Source: Lysobacter sp. Root916
Lineage (GTDB): Bacteria; Pseudomonadota; Gammaproteobacteria; Xanthomonadales; Xanthomonadaceae
Assembly (NCBI RefSeq): GCF_001429785.1
Contig: NZ_LMJF01000011.1
Coordinates: 120,385 to 184,384 of the forward strand
DNA: 64,000 bases
Reading direction: 5' to 3'
The position numbers and the translations under genes were made by a program. This document shows positions 8,070 to 16,878 of this stretch, in pieces. Below the pieces are notes generated by a model. It ran no database searches and was not told where the DNA came from. It saw only the letters and a list, made by a program, of their open reading frames with translations. Numbering within the stretch: position 1 is the first letter of the stretch; each line of letters starts with the position of its first letter.

Positions 8070-9112
8070 GCGCCACCCTGCCAGACACCCACGAACGCCA
8101 GGTCCGGTTGGAATCCAGCTTCTCCGCCAGCTATGCCGGCGTGATGGCCTTCATCGCGGTGGCCACCGAGGGCAGCTTCGCGCGCGCGGCCGACCGCCTG
8201 GGCGTGGGCCGTTCGGCGGTGAGCCGCAGCGTGCAGAAGCTGGAAGGCCAGTTGGGCGCGCGCTTGTTCTCGCGCACCACCCGGTCCACCTCACTGACCA
8301 GCGAGGGCGAGCTGTTTTTCGAGAACTGCCGCCCCGGCGTGGAGCGCATCGAGCAAGCGCTGGAGGACATGCGCGATCTGCGCGAAGGCCCGCCGCGCGG
8401 ACAGCTGCGGATCGCGGCGACGCACGGTTTCGGGCGCAAGGTGCTGGCGCCGCTGATGCGCGAGTTCCGCCTGCGCTACCCGGGCATCGCCATCGAGCTG
8501 ATCCTGGACGAACGCGAGGCCGATCTGGCCACGGACCGCGTCGATGTGGCCTTCCGCGACGGCCGCCTGGACGACAGCCAGGTGATCGCCAAGCAGTTGG
8601 TGCCCATGCAGATGTTCGTCTGCGCCTCGCCGGAGTACGCGCGTCGCCACGGTCTGCCCACGTCCGTCGCCGATCTGGACGCGCATGCCTGCATCAATCG
8701 CCGCTTGCCAAACGGACGTCTGCGCAGTTGGGACTTCAAGCTTGAAGGCCGCGCTCACAGCCTGCTGCCGACCAGCGATCTGGTGTTCAACGACGACGAT
8801 CTGATCCTGCAGGCGGTGCTGGACGGGCAGGGCTTGGCGCAGATGCCGGGCTTCCAGGTCTGCGATGCCCTGCGCCAGGGCGCGCTGCGGTTCGCACTGA
8901 ATCAGTACGCGCCCGACGATCGCGGGCATTACCTGTGCTACCTGAGCCGGCGCCAGCTGCCCAAGCGCATCCGCGCCTTCATCGACTTCGTCACCGGCCA
9001 GGTGCGCGCGCTGAATCTGGATTGCGTCGAGCACTTGAGCCGTCTGCCGGCGCAGCCGGCGGCGCGTGCGGAGGCGATGTGGGCGCGCGCGGTCGAGGAC
9101 GAAGCCGCCTGA
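8066..9112 (+). CDS. LysR-type transcriptional regulator
   Basis: A 348-residue LysR regulator: winged helix at about residues 25-85 (FIAVATEGSFARAADRLGVG then SAVSRSVQKLE) and a co-inducer binding domain at about 110-315. It has an N-terminal extension of about 25 residues and a 30-residue C-terminal tail beyond the usual 300 residues. Start 8066 is chosen because its ATG overlaps the stop of the sigma-4 gene. The next genes on the same strand are an NAD(P)-binding oxidoreductase and an Ohr peroxidase, which are plausible targets. The effector is unknown; the YafC/DmlR-like sequence style suggests small organic molecules or redox signals, but this is inference. Confidence 0.92.
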   Translation: MSATLPDTHERQVRLESSFSASYAGVMAFIAVATEGSFARAADRLGVGRSAVSRSVQKLEGQLGARLFSRTTRSTSLTSEGELFFENCRPGVERIEQALEDMRDLREGPPRGQLRIAATHGFGRKVLAPLMREFRLRYPGIAIELILDEREADLATDRVDVAFRDGRLDDSQVIAKQLVPMQMFVCASPEYARRHGLPTSVADLDAHACINRRLPNGRLRSWDFKLEGRAHSLLPTSDLVFNDDDLILQAVLDGQGLAQMPGFQVCDALRQGALRFALNQYAPDDRGHYLCYLSRRQLPKRIRAFIDFVTGQVRALNLDCVEHLSRLPAQPAARAEAMWARAVEDEAA

Positions 9113-9248
9113 TTGGTGCGCGCCGGGAAACACCATGCAGCCGGTTGCGTGGCTACTGCGGGCCGCGCGCGGCGCCTAGCATCGTTGCGCAGTCGCCGGT
9201 GACGCCTACGGACACCGGCTCCCCCGTCAGGACCTCAAGAGGTGGAAC

Positions 9249-10019
9249 ATGAAATTCGTCGTCATCGGTGGCACCGGACTGATCGGCAGCAAGGTGGTCT
9301 CGCGCCTGCGCGAGCAGGGCCATGAGGCGGTCGCGGCGGCGCCGTCGACCGGCGTCAACATCCTGACCGGCGAGGGCCTGGACACCGCGATGGCGGGCGC
9401 CGATGCGGTGGTGGACTTGGCCAATTCGCCCTCGTTCGAGGATGCCGCGGTCATGGACTTCTTCCAGACCGCAGGCCGCAATGTACTGGCGGCCGAAGCG
9501 CGCGCGGGTGTGGGCCATCATCTGGCCTTGTCGGTGGTGGGTACCGAAAAGCTGTCCGCCAGCGGCTACTTCCGCGCCAAGAGCGCGCAGGAGGAATTGA
9601 TCCGCGCGTCCGGCCTGCCTTACACCATCGTCCACTCCACCCAGTTCTTCGAGTTCCTGCCCGGCATCATCCAGTCCGGCAGCGAGGGCGGCACCGTGCG
9701 CCTGCCGACGGCGCTGATCCAGCCGATCGCGTCGGAAGACGTGGCCGCGGCGGTCGCGCGGCTGGCCTTGCAGGCGCCGGCCAACGGCATCGTCGAGATC
9801 GCCGGCCCGGTGCGCGAGCCTTTGTCCGATCTGGCGCAGCGTTTCATGAACATCGTCCAGGACCCGCGCGAGGTGGTCGGCGACGCGCATGCGCGCTACT
9901 TCGGCGCCGAATTGCAGAACGACACCCTGGTGCCTGCCGGGCCGGCCTGGCAGGGCGCGCTGAACTTCGAGCATTGGCTGGAACAGTCCGAGTACGCGCG
10001 CTACGTCCCGCGCGCCTGA
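9249..10019 (+). CDS. NAD(P)-binding SDR/NmrA-type oxidoreductase
   Basis: A 256-residue atypical short-chain dehydrogenase. The nucleotide-binding motif GGTGLIG is at residues 7-13 of MKFVVIGGTG. There is no YxxxK catalytic pair in the usual place (GYFRAKSAQEE is the nearest, Y-x3-K), so it may act as an epimerase-like or NADP-sensing protein. The ATG is preceded by AGAGGTGG. It lies 136 bases after the LysR gene and 119 bases before an Ohr gene. NAD(P)-binding proteins of this type are known companions of ECF41 sigma factors, one of which is present in this neighbourhood, although no clear ECF41 promoter is visible directly upstream of this gene. Confidence 0.88.
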   Translation: MKFVVIGGTGLIGSKVVSRLREQGHEAVAAAPSTGVNILTGEGLDTAMAGADAVVDLANSPSFEDAAVMDFFQTAGRNVLAAEARAGVGHHLALSVVGTEKLSASGYFRAKSAQEELIRASGLPYTIVHSTQFFEFLPGIIQSGSEGGTVRLPTALIQPIASEDVAAAVARLALQAPANGIVEIAGPVREPLSDLAQRFMNIVQDPREVVGDAHARYFGAELQNDTLVPAGPAWQGALNFEHWLEQSEYARYVPRA

Positions 10020-10138
10020 GCGCGCAAGCGCAGCCCGCGCATCCATCGGCCATCGCAACCCGCGTGCGCGCGACGCGTCGCGCGCACGCCCCGCGGCTGC
10101 AAGGTATCGGTCGAACCCGACACGGACACCCGTCGCGC

Positions 10139-10675
10139 ATGAGCCCTTTGCAGCCGCCCTCGCCGAGCTTGCTGGACAAGTACCACGGCGACGAAACCCT
10201 GGCGCTGTACACCGGACGCGTGCGCGTGACCGGCGGCGAGGCCGCGCACGGGCGCGCGTCCGGCGTGGTGCGCTCGGACGACGGCGCACTCGATGCGCAT
10301 CTGCGCCTGCCGGTCGAACTGGGCGGGCCCGGCGGCGGCAGCAATCCCGAACAGCTGCTGGCGGCGGGCTATGCGGCCTGCTTCCACGGCGCGCTCCTGC
10401 TGCTGGCCACTCGCGCGGGCGTGGCGGTGAGGGACGTGGCCGTGGAGGCGGCGGTGACCTTCGCGCGCGACCCCATGGATGGCCTGTTCCTGCTGTCGGC
10501 CGACATCCGCGTGAGCCTGCCCGGCGTGGAGCGCGCGCTGGCCGCCGAACTGGTGCGCAACACCGAGCGCGTCTGCCCCTACGCCAAGATGTTGCGCCAT
10601 GGCATCGATCACGTGGTGGTGTTGGCCAGCGAGCCCGAAATGTCGTCGTCCGCCGGTCGCGCGGACCCTGCTTGA
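10139..10675 (+). CDS. Organic hydroperoxide resistance protein (Ohr/OsmC family)
   Basis: A 178-residue thiol peroxidase that reduces organic hydroperoxides in the cytoplasm. The two redox cysteines are Cys81 (AGYAACFHGAL) and Cys146 (ERVCPYAKM), 65 residues apart as in Ohr, and the Ohr segment VELGGPGGGSNPEQLLAAGY precedes the first. The start at 10139 was chosen because upstream residues of the open frame are arginine/proline-rich and not family-like. The N-terminal about 20 residues are longer than usual. Its place next to the LysR and oxidoreductase genes fits a peroxide/electrophile response. No OhrR-type MarR gene is adjacent. Confidence 0.9.
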   Translation: MSPLQPPSPSLLDKYHGDETLALYTGRVRVTGGEAAHGRASGVVRSDDGALDAHLRLPVELGGPGGGSNPEQLLAAGYAACFHGALLLLATRAGVAVRDVAVEAAVTFARDPMDGLFLLSADIRVSLPGVERALAAELVRNTERVCPYAKMLRHGIDHVVVLASEPEMSSSAGRADPA

Positions 10676-10782
10676 GCGACGCGCGTTCGTTATCGCGGCC
10701 GGGGCAGCCGTCCGCGTCGACGCGTGATCCACAGGTGCTGCACGCGCTTCACGCCTGATCGGAGCCGGCGTCGGCGCCTGCG

Positions 10783-11436
10783 CTAACGCAGCACCATCAA
10801 CAGCGTGCCTGCGGCCGCCAGTGTGGCGATCCAGAGCGGGCGCCGCGCGCTCGCACTCAGCAGGGTCGGGAACCTGGCGGCTCCGCGGCAAACGCCGACG
10901 GCGATGGTGCCGGTGGTGATCAGCATGGCGGTCATGTGCAGCGCGACCGCGGCCAGAGCCAGGGTCAGCGAACCGGTGGCCGTGATTTCGCGCGCGGGCG
11001 TGTCCGACATGCACAGCGGCACCAGCGCCGGAACCAGCATCAGTCCGGCGCCGTGCGCCGTGGCCATCAGGCAGGACCACAGCGCCATGCCGGCGTGACC
11101 GGCATGCGCATGGATGCGGACAGCGGTGCCGCCGCGCCGCTCTTCGCGCGGCACGGCGCGATGCAGCCAGTGGTAGCACGCCAGGGCGACGAGCAGGGCG
11201 CCCGCGAATGCCTGCACCCGGCCACGGTCGACCAGCACGCCTTGCGCGACCGCGAGCACCACGATCGCCACCGAGGCGGCGTGTCCGATCGCGATGGGCA
11301 GCAGGGCAAGGCGTGCCCGGGCGCTGTCGCGCGAGCCCAGGCCCGAGGCGGCGGCGAACATCCAGCCGCTGGTCGGACTCAGCCCGTGCAGCGCGCCCAG
11401 TCCGGCGACCGCCAGCCATGGCCATAAGCCGCTCAC
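10783..11436 (-). CDS. Polytopic membrane protein, possibly NiCoT/RcnA-related
   Basis: A 217-residue inner membrane protein with about six hydrophobic segments and short histidine-rich loops (RIHAHAGHAG in the middle). The start GALHGLSPTSGW near residues 14-25 resembles the first helix of nickel/cobalt permeases, HX4DH, but the aspartate and second histidine are replaced, so metal transport is uncertain. It stands alone on the minus strand, 20 bases before the DUF899 gene which lies upstream on the same strand; the two may be co-transcribed. Function not assigned. Confidence 0.75.
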   Translation of the reverse strand: MSGLWPWLAVAGLGALHGLSPTSGWMFAAASGLGSRDSARARLALLPIAIGHAASVAIVVLAVAQGVLVDRGRVQAFAGALLVALACYHWLHRAVPREERRGGTAVRIHAHAGHAGMALWSCLMATAHGAGLMLVPALVPLCMSDTPAREITATGSLTLALAAVALHMTAMLITTGTIAVGVCRGAARFPTLLSASARRPLWIATLAAAGTLLMVLR

Positions 11437-11455
11437 GATGCGCGCCTGCGACCGG

Positions 11456-12241
11456 TCAGGATTGAGACGCGCAACACGCGGCCGCCGTCGGCGCCTTTGC
11501 TGGCGCCTCGGATGCGTAGCGATCGTGATGGCGTACCCAGGCCATCGGATAGTCCAGGCCGTCTTCGTCGCGCCCCTTGGGTGTCAGGTCCAGCAGGGCG
11601 TAGGTGTGCATCATCGCTTCCACGCCGCGGCCGTAGCGCGAGTAGGTATGGAACACCTGGCCCGCATCGTCGCGATAGAACACGCTGATGCCGGGCGCTT
11701 CCTCGTGCGGGAAGCGCTGAATCGTGTAGTTGTAGTCGGCGTTGCCGTCGGCGACTTCGTCCGCGCTGAAATTGACGCCGAAGTCGCGATTGAAGTCGGT
11801 TCCGTACGAGGACACCCAATTGAACCGCCAGCCCATGCGTTCGCGAAAGCGCTGGATATCCGGCAGCGGCGCACGCGATACGACCAGCAACGTCACGTCG
11901 CGCTGGGCGAGGTGGAGGTTGGCGCCGTCGTTGTGGTCGGCCATGTAGGAGCAGCTCTTGCAGCCTTGCTCCCAGCCCCGCGCGAACATGAAGTGCTGCA
12001 CCAGCAACTGACGGCGGCCCTCGAACAGATCGGCGAGGCGGCGCGGGCCGTCGGGGGTGTCGAACCGGTAGTCCTTGTCGACGCGCAGCCACGGCAGCGC
12101 ACGGCGTTCGCGCGCGATCCGGTCCTGCAGGCGGGTGAGTTCCTTCTCCTGCGCCAGCAACGCCTTGCGTGCGGCCAGCCAGGATTCCTTGGACACGACG
12201 GGATGATCGGCGAGGTGGGTTTCGGCAAGTGCGGCGTTCAT
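11456..12241 (-). CDS. DUF899 thioredoxin-like protein
   Basis: A 261-residue cytoplasmic protein of the DUF899 family, which adopts a thioredoxin-like fold. Diagnostic segments are ELTRLQDRIARERRALPW near the start, a CKSC pair (Cys94, Cys97) in the redox position, and FNRDFGVNFS and GISVFYRDDAGQVFHTYSRY in the second half. The C-terminus carries an extra CC pair. Members are annotated only by domain; a role in thiol chemistry is inferred from the CxxC. The ATG is followed by a normal family N-terminus, and a GGAG lies 8-11 bases upstream on the minus strand. It is 19 bases ahead of the small membrane protein gene. Confidence 0.9.
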   Translation of the reverse strand: MNAALAETHLADHPVVSKESWLAARKALLAQEKELTRLQDRIARERRALPWLRVDKDYRFDTPDGPRRLADLFEGRRQLLVQHFMFARGWEQGCKSCSYMADHNDGANLHLAQRDVTLLVVSRAPLPDIQRFRERMGWRFNWVSSYGTDFNRDFGVNFSADEVADGNADYNYTIQRFPHEEAPGISVFYRDDAGQVFHTYSRYGRGVEAMMHTYALLDLTPKGRDEDGLDYPMAWVRHHDRYASEAPAKAPTAAACCASQS

Positions 12242-12742
12242 GCGGTGCTCCTGGACCCGGGGGGCGGTGGTGGTGAGCGGGCACGGAATCGGCGGCGTGC
12301 GGGCAAGGCGCGCCCGTCTCCGATCCGTTGGCCGGAGGAAGGCGGAGCGCTTGCGGGCGCGGCGCGGACCCGACGCTCGGGCGGTCCGCGGGGCGGGGTT
12401 TCGGCGACGTCCGCCGATGCTCGGTCGGCCGTGCTGCCGGTGCGGCGCCTGATCCCGATGTCCGATGGCGCCAACGGTGGCGCCGTGGGAGCAATGTACC
12501 CAGCGATCGGCGCGGCGGGGAGTAACAGGATTGTCGCGAATGCGGCGGGCGGAACGGCCTGGTTGCTGTGCGGTCCGCTGCCGCGAGGAGAGGCCGATCC
12601 GGCAACGGTGCGGAGAGATCGCGATCGGCCCGGCCCACGCTGGGCGAGGTCGACGTGCCGGCGCCGGCCGAGCCCCGCGGCGAGGTCGCGGTGCGATGGC
12701 CGCTTGAGCGCAGTTTGCGGTGCTCCGCCGGCGAGCGCTCGC
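12242..12742. other. Non-coding stretch between DUF899 and serine hydrolase genes
   Basis: No convincing gene. The frames in this 501-base GC-rich stretch are arginine/proline-rich shadows. Near 12730-12743 a perfect 14-bp palindrome (GGCGAGCGCTCGCC) touches the stop codon of the serine hydrolase gene and could end its transcript. The DUF899 promoter must lie in the left part, but no clear -35/-10 pair is visible. Confidence 0.45.
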
Positions 12743-14809
12743 CTAGGGCGAACGCTCGGGCCGGTCGTTTCCGGTGGTGGCGTCGGGCGGGGCGGCGAGC
12801 GACAAGGGGCGATCGCCCTCCAGGAAGGTGTAGGTCCTTTGCTCGTCGTCCAGCACCAGGGCGCGCGCACCGTCGCGCTGCGTCGCGGTGAACCGGAATC
12901 CGGCGACGCTGGGCGAGATCGATTCGATCACGGTGTCCGCGTCGTCCTGCGTCATTAGCACCTCGGTGCGCCAGCCGCCGAAATCGAACCAGGTCTTGGC
13001 GCCTTCGGTGACGATGCGGATCGAGCCCAGCGTGGGGTGGGAGTACACCGGCGCCAGTCGCTGCAGGGTCTCGGCGTCCAGCGGCGCGAGCTGGGCGCGA
13101 TGCGCCTCGCGCTCGCGTTTCAGGCGGGCGGGCAGTGCGTCCAAGGTCGCGGCGGCGCCACGGTCCACGTCGAACAGCAGCTCCAGAAAGCGATCGGCGA
13201 AGAATCCACGCAGCTGCGCGCCAGCATCGGCGTTCATCAGTAGCACGTAGCCGGCGTCGATCTCAGGCAGCCAGAAGATCTCGGCCTGGTAGCCGGCCAT
13301 GCTGCCGCCGTGGGTCACTTGCAGGATGCCGGCGCGGCGATCGGTTTTCAGGCCCATGCCGTACCACTGGTCCACACCGCCGCGCGCGACCTGAGGCTTC
13401 AGACGTTCATGCAGCGCTTGTTCGCCGATGTAACGGCCGCCTTGCGGCAGTCGCCCGGAGGCCAGTTCCATGCGCAGGTATCGGTTGAGGTCGTCGATGT
13501 TGCTCCAGGCGCCGCCGTCGGGCCGCATCGGGATCGACATCCGGTTGTAGCCCATCGCGGCCACGGCGAGGTCGCCGTCGATGGTGAGGCCGTGCGGCGA
13601 GGCGAAGTTGCCGCGTTGCGCGAGCTCGAAATCGAAGGTCGTCGAGCGCATGCCCAGCGGGTCGAACACCAACTCCTGCATGCTGCGGTCGTAGGCCTCG
13701 CCCAAGGGCAGCTCGGGGTGCGCGACGTGGGCGCCGAGGTAGCCGGCCGCGACGGCCATCAGATTGGAATACTGGTACAGCTCGCCGATTTCGGCCGTGG
13801 GCCGGATGCGCGCCAACAGGCCCAATACGTCTTGCGGCTTCAACTCGTCGCCGGACAGCGCCCATTCCATGTCTTGCGCGGGTATGCCGGTGCAGGCGCA
13901 CAGCAGGTTGCGCACGCGGATTCGTTTCGTCAGTGCCGGGTCGCCGACCTGGAACGAAGGCAGCAGGCGCGCGGCGGGTGCGTTCCAATCCAGTTCGCCC
14001 CTGTCGACGAGTTTGGCCAGCATCAGCGAGGTCATGGGCTTGGTGACCGAGGCGGTCAGGAAGCGCGTGGAGGCGTCGACCTTTTCGTCGCTGCCGAGCT
14101 TGCGGATGCCGAGGCCGCCGGCGTACTTCACCTCGCCGTTTTGGACGACGCCCAAGGCGACGCCCGGGATCCCGAGGCGGGTGCGCGCGTCCTCCAGGAA
14201 GCGCAGCAGGGCCGCGATCCGGTCCGCGTCCAGCGCGTGCGCTGGCTTGCCCGCCAGGGTATCGGGCACGTAGTTCCTGGCGCGCAGGCTGGAAAGCACG
14301 CGCGTGACTTGGGCTTCGCGTCGGCTCATGGCCTCGGACGGCAGGTCCAGGATCACGACGATCCAGGTATCGCCCTCGTGCAGGAGTTGGGCGCGCAGCA
14401 CGCGATTCGGTTGTGCTGCGTTTGCGTAGTCGTAACTGCGCACGGACGACCAGCCATTGCGCGGCGGACGGTCGCGCGCGTCAGGCAGGCTAGGCGCGGC
14501 GGTGGGCCGATAGTGCTTCCATGCCGATGCGATGGCTTCGTCCGCGGACTGGGCGGCGACGTCCACGATCGCGATTCTGGCGTCCTCCGCCGGCGTGCGC
14601 ATCACGGTCAAGGCGCCATGCGTTTGCCCGGTCCAGCCGGCGGGCGTGATATAGCGCACGCCCGATACGGTTCGGTTCCAAGCGTCTTCGCTCAACACTT
14701 CGGTCGGCACCGGACGGGCGGTGTCGATGCCCGCGAACGCGCCAACGCAGCTGGCTTGAAGCAATAGACATCCCAGGGCGGCCCAGGGCCACCAATGGCG
14801 TCGTTTCAT
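12743..14809 (-). CDS. Exported serine hydrolase, beta-lactamase/class C fold
   Basis: A 688-residue protein with a signal sequence at residues 1-27. Residues about 30-185 form an extra N-terminal domain without a recognised family; residues about 195-560 are a class C beta-lactamase-like (penicillin-binding) domain; the last 110 residues are a beta-rich C-terminal domain. Catalytic motifs: Ser254-x-x-Lys257 (SVTK), Tyr347-Ser-Asn349 and a later HGG in THGGSMAGY. Such proteins include D-aminopeptidases, esterases and beta-lactamases; a drug-resistance role cannot be assumed. It is the last gene behind blaI and M56 genes, 78 bases after the latter, so it is the likely output of that sensor system. 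Confidence 0.88.
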   Translation of the reverse strand: MKRRHWWPWAALGCLLLQASCVGAFAGIDTARPVPTEVLSEDAWNRTVSGVRYITPAGWTGQTHGALTVMRTPAEDARIAIVDVAAQSADEAIASAWKHYRPTAAPSLPDARDRPPRNGWSSVRSYDYANAAQPNRVLRAQLLHEGDTWIVVILDLPSEAMSRREAQVTRVLSSLRARNYVPDTLAGKPAHALDADRIAALLRFLEDARTRLGIPGVALGVVQNGEVKYAGGLGIRKLGSDEKVDASTRFLTASVTKPMTSLMLAKLVDRGELDWNAPAARLLPSFQVGDPALTKRIRVRNLLCACTGIPAQDMEWALSGDELKPQDVLGLLARIRPTAEIGELYQYSNLMAVAAGYLGAHVAHPELPLGEAYDRSMQELVFDPLGMRSTTFDFELAQRGNFASPHGLTIDGDLAVAAMGYNRMSIPMRPDGGAWSNIDDLNRYLRMELASGRLPQGGRYIGEQALHERLKPQVARGGVDQWYGMGLKTDRRAGILQVTHGGSMAGYQAEIFWLPEIDAGYVLLMNADAGAQLRGFFADRFLELLFDVDRGAAATLDALPARLKREREAHRAQLAPLDAETLQRLAPVYSHPTLGSIRIVTEGAKTWFDFGGWRTEVLMTQDDADTVIESISPSVAGFRFTATQRDGARALVLDDEQRTYTFLEGDRPLSLAAPPDATTGNDRPERSP

Positions 14810-14887
14810 GTTGGAACCCCTAGTCGTTCTGTGCGCGGGACGTACGGCGGCTGCGGGAAGCGGCGATTGGGCCGCGGGGTCAAGGTG

Positions 14888-16258
14888 TCAGGGATAGCCC
14901 AGCGAATGCTGTCCGGCCAGGAATTTGGCTTCGGCCTGCGCGGTCGCGATGCGGTAGCGCGACTCGGCGGCCGCATGCAGGCGGCTGTAGTCCCGATTCA
15001 AGCGGTCGAGGCGCGCATCGCGGTCTGCTTGCGGCGCCGTACGCTCCAGCGCAGCAAGCTCCTGGCCGTAAGCGTCCATGAGCTTAGTCAGGGTCTGGGT
15101 ATAGTCGTCGTGGCTGGCGTAAAGGAACTGAGAGTATTCGTCGTGCAGGGCGATGACGGCATCGGGATCCGTCGCTGTCGTCGGCGTGGCGGTGCGATGG
15201 CGCGAGGGCGCTTGCGCCGACGTTCGGACCGATTCGGTGCTGCCGGCCACGGGATGCTTCAAGGCGATGCGCGGTGCCGCGATGTCGGCCGCGACCCACA
15301 GGACGATCAGTGCAACGCTCACGGACAACAGGGTAGCCGTGGCGGCCCACGTCGGCGTCTTCGGCGCCTCGATGATCGCATCGATACGCTCATCCAGTGT
15401 TGCCAGGGACGCGGCGGCGCACAGCACCCGCGCATCGCGTCGCGGTTGCGCCGGAGCGAGGTGCTCGATCGACAGCAGCAGGGCTTCGGCATAGTCGACG
15501 GACGCGCCGTAGGCCCGCGACGCGCGCAGATCGCAGGCGATCTCGCGCGCGGAGTCGATGGCCGCGCTCATCAGTCGCAGAATCGGGTTCCACCAGAACA
15601 GCGCTAGCGCCAGACGCTGCATCAGCAGTATCGGCAGGTCCTTGCGCCGGATGTGCGAGGCCTCGTGCAGCAGCACCGCGCGCAGTGCGTCGTCCGGCAA
15701 CGAGGTGGCCAGTTCGCGAGGCAGGACGATCTTCGCTGCCGCGATGCCTAGCGCCGCCGGCCCGAACGAGGGCGAGACATGGATCTGCGTGCCTGCGGGG
15801 ATCGCATGTCGGTACCTCTGTTCGAGTTCGTGCGAGCGCTGCGATGCGGCCAGGACGCGCCGCGCGCCGGCCTGCGCCGACAACAGGCGCGCCAGGCCCC
15901 AGGCGGCGCCTGCCAGCCACAGCGAGATCAGCAGCGCGGCCAGCTCCGGAGCGATCGTCATGGCGTCGCGCTGCCGGGCAGTCATGAGTGCCGCGCCAGG
16001 ATCGGCCGCGGCGGGTTCGGCTGCGCGCGGTTGGCTCGAAGACGAAGCCGGAACGATCGAGTGGCCCAGCTGTGTCGTCGGCAAGGGAATCGCGGGGCCT
16101 ATCACGGTCAAGGCGAAGGCCAACAGCAATAGCGCGGCGCGTTTGCCGGGGGCGACCGCGCCGGTCCGGATCGCGAGATACAGCAGCGGCGCGACGATCA
16201 GGCAGAGCAGCAGGTGCTCGACCGCGTAGTTCAGCAACCAGAACAGCAGCTGGGTCAT
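14888..16258 (-). CDS. BlaR1/MecR1-like M56 membrane metallopeptidase
   Basis: A 456-residue inner-membrane zinc protease. Hydrophobic segments lie near residues 5-30, 38-60, 104-127 and 310-330. The zinc motif HEASH is at residues 198-202, followed by a family-like SAAIDSAREIACD segment. In BlaR1/MecR1 a C-terminal penicillin-binding sensor triggers this protease to cleave BlaI; here the outside tail (about residues 345-456) is a charged, helical region with no penicillin-binding motif, so the signal must differ. The start overlaps the stop of the blaI gene by 4 bases (ATGA), which indicates coupled translation. Confidence 0.92.
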   Translation of the reverse strand: MTQLLFWLLNYAVEHLLLCLIVAPLLYLAIRTGAVAPGKRAALLLLAFALTVIGPAIPLPTTQLGHSIVPASSSSQPRAAEPAAADPGAALMTARQRDAMTIAPELAALLISLWLAGAAWGLARLLSAQAGARRVLAASQRSHELEQRYRHAIPAGTQIHVSPSFGPAALGIAAAKIVLPRELATSLPDDALRAVLLHEASHIRRKDLPILLMQRLALALFWWNPILRLMSAAIDSAREIACDLRASRAYGASVDYAEALLLSIEHLAPAQPRRDARVLCAAASLATLDERIDAIIEAPKTPTWAATATLLSVSVALIVLWVAADIAAPRIALKHPVAGSTESVRTSAQAPSRHRTATPTTATDPDAVIALHDEYSQFLYASHDDYTQTLTKLMDAYGQELAALERTAPQADRDARLDRLNRDYSRLHAAAESRYRIATAQAEAKFLAGQHSLGYP

Positions 16259-16650
16259 CGCGCCTTCTCCTGCTTCCGCGCCGCACGAACCTTGTCGCGC
16301 AGCGCCGCGATCTTGCCGGGGTCGACGTCGTGATTCTCGATCAGGTGCAGGGCCAGCGCTTCCGGCGAGCCGTCGAACAGCTGCGTCATCAGATGGCTGA
16401 GCGCGCGTTCGCGTACGTCGGCCTTGGTCAGGGCGGGGCGGTAGATGAAGGCGCGTCCTTCCTGCCGGAACGTCACCAGCTCCTTCTTATGCAGGATGCC
16501 GAGCATGGTCAGCACGGTGGTGTAGGCGACGGGCTTTTGCCGGGCCAGGGCATTGGCGACTTCGCGCACCGAGGCTTCGCCGAGTTCCCACAGCACCTCC
16601 AGGATCGCTTGCTCTGCTTCGGTCACCGATTGCGCCGTGGGTCGGGCCAT
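16255..16650 (-). CDS. BlaI/MecI/CopY-family repressor
   Basis: A 131-residue dimeric winged-helix repressor: DNA-binding domain at residues about 5-75 (VTEAEQAILEVLWELGEASV then VAYTTVLTMLGILHKKELV) and a C-terminal dimerisation helix region. In this family the M56 protease inactivates the repressor by cleavage. The start at 16650 (MARPTAQ) fits family length; the upstream extension of the frame would cross the promoter described below and is not family-like. First gene of an operon with the M56 protease and a serine hydrolase. Two palindromes around its promoter suggest autorepression. Confidence 0.92.
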   Translation of the reverse strand: MARPTAQSVTEAEQAILEVLWELGEASVREVANALARQKPVAYTTVLTMLGILHKKELVTFRQEGRAFIYRPALTKADVRERALSHLMTQLFDGSPEALALHLIENHDVDPGKIAALRDKVRAARKQEKAR

Positions 16651-16660
16651 GGGTATCGCC

Positions 16661-16723
16661 ACTAATTCCTTAGTTGTTGCCAGCCTAGGTCGCCCTGAAT
16701 GGCTTGTCAACTATGTAATTAGT
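16661..16723 (-). promoter_or_regulatory. blaI promoter bracketed by two BlaI-type operators
   Basis: On the minus strand TTGACA (16705-16710), a 17-base spacer and TAGGCT (16682-16687) form a sigma-70 promoter with a perfect -35. Two 14-base palindromic sites of the form ACTA-N6-TAGT lie at 16710-16723, touching the -35, and at 16661-16674, at the expected transcription start. The outer arms match the classical BlaI/MecI operator, which also reads ACTA-N6-TAGT. The site centres are 49 bases apart. Confidence 0.7.
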
Positions 16724-16878
16724 CGTGGTGCCGGCTGCGCGATCGATCGCGGCATCGTCGCGCCGCATCGCAAACAAAAACTGTCGATTGAACATAGATC
16801 GGCCCGCCGCTTGCCGCAGAGCGACGGGACTAGGATGCGCTCAGGCCCGAGTGCGGCCGGTCCTTGGGAGAGGCGTCG

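Noticed and set aside
12743-14809. Calling the serine hydrolase a beta-lactamase resistance gene
   Set aside because: The motifs are shared by peptidases and esterases, and the M56 partner lacks a penicillin-binding sensor.
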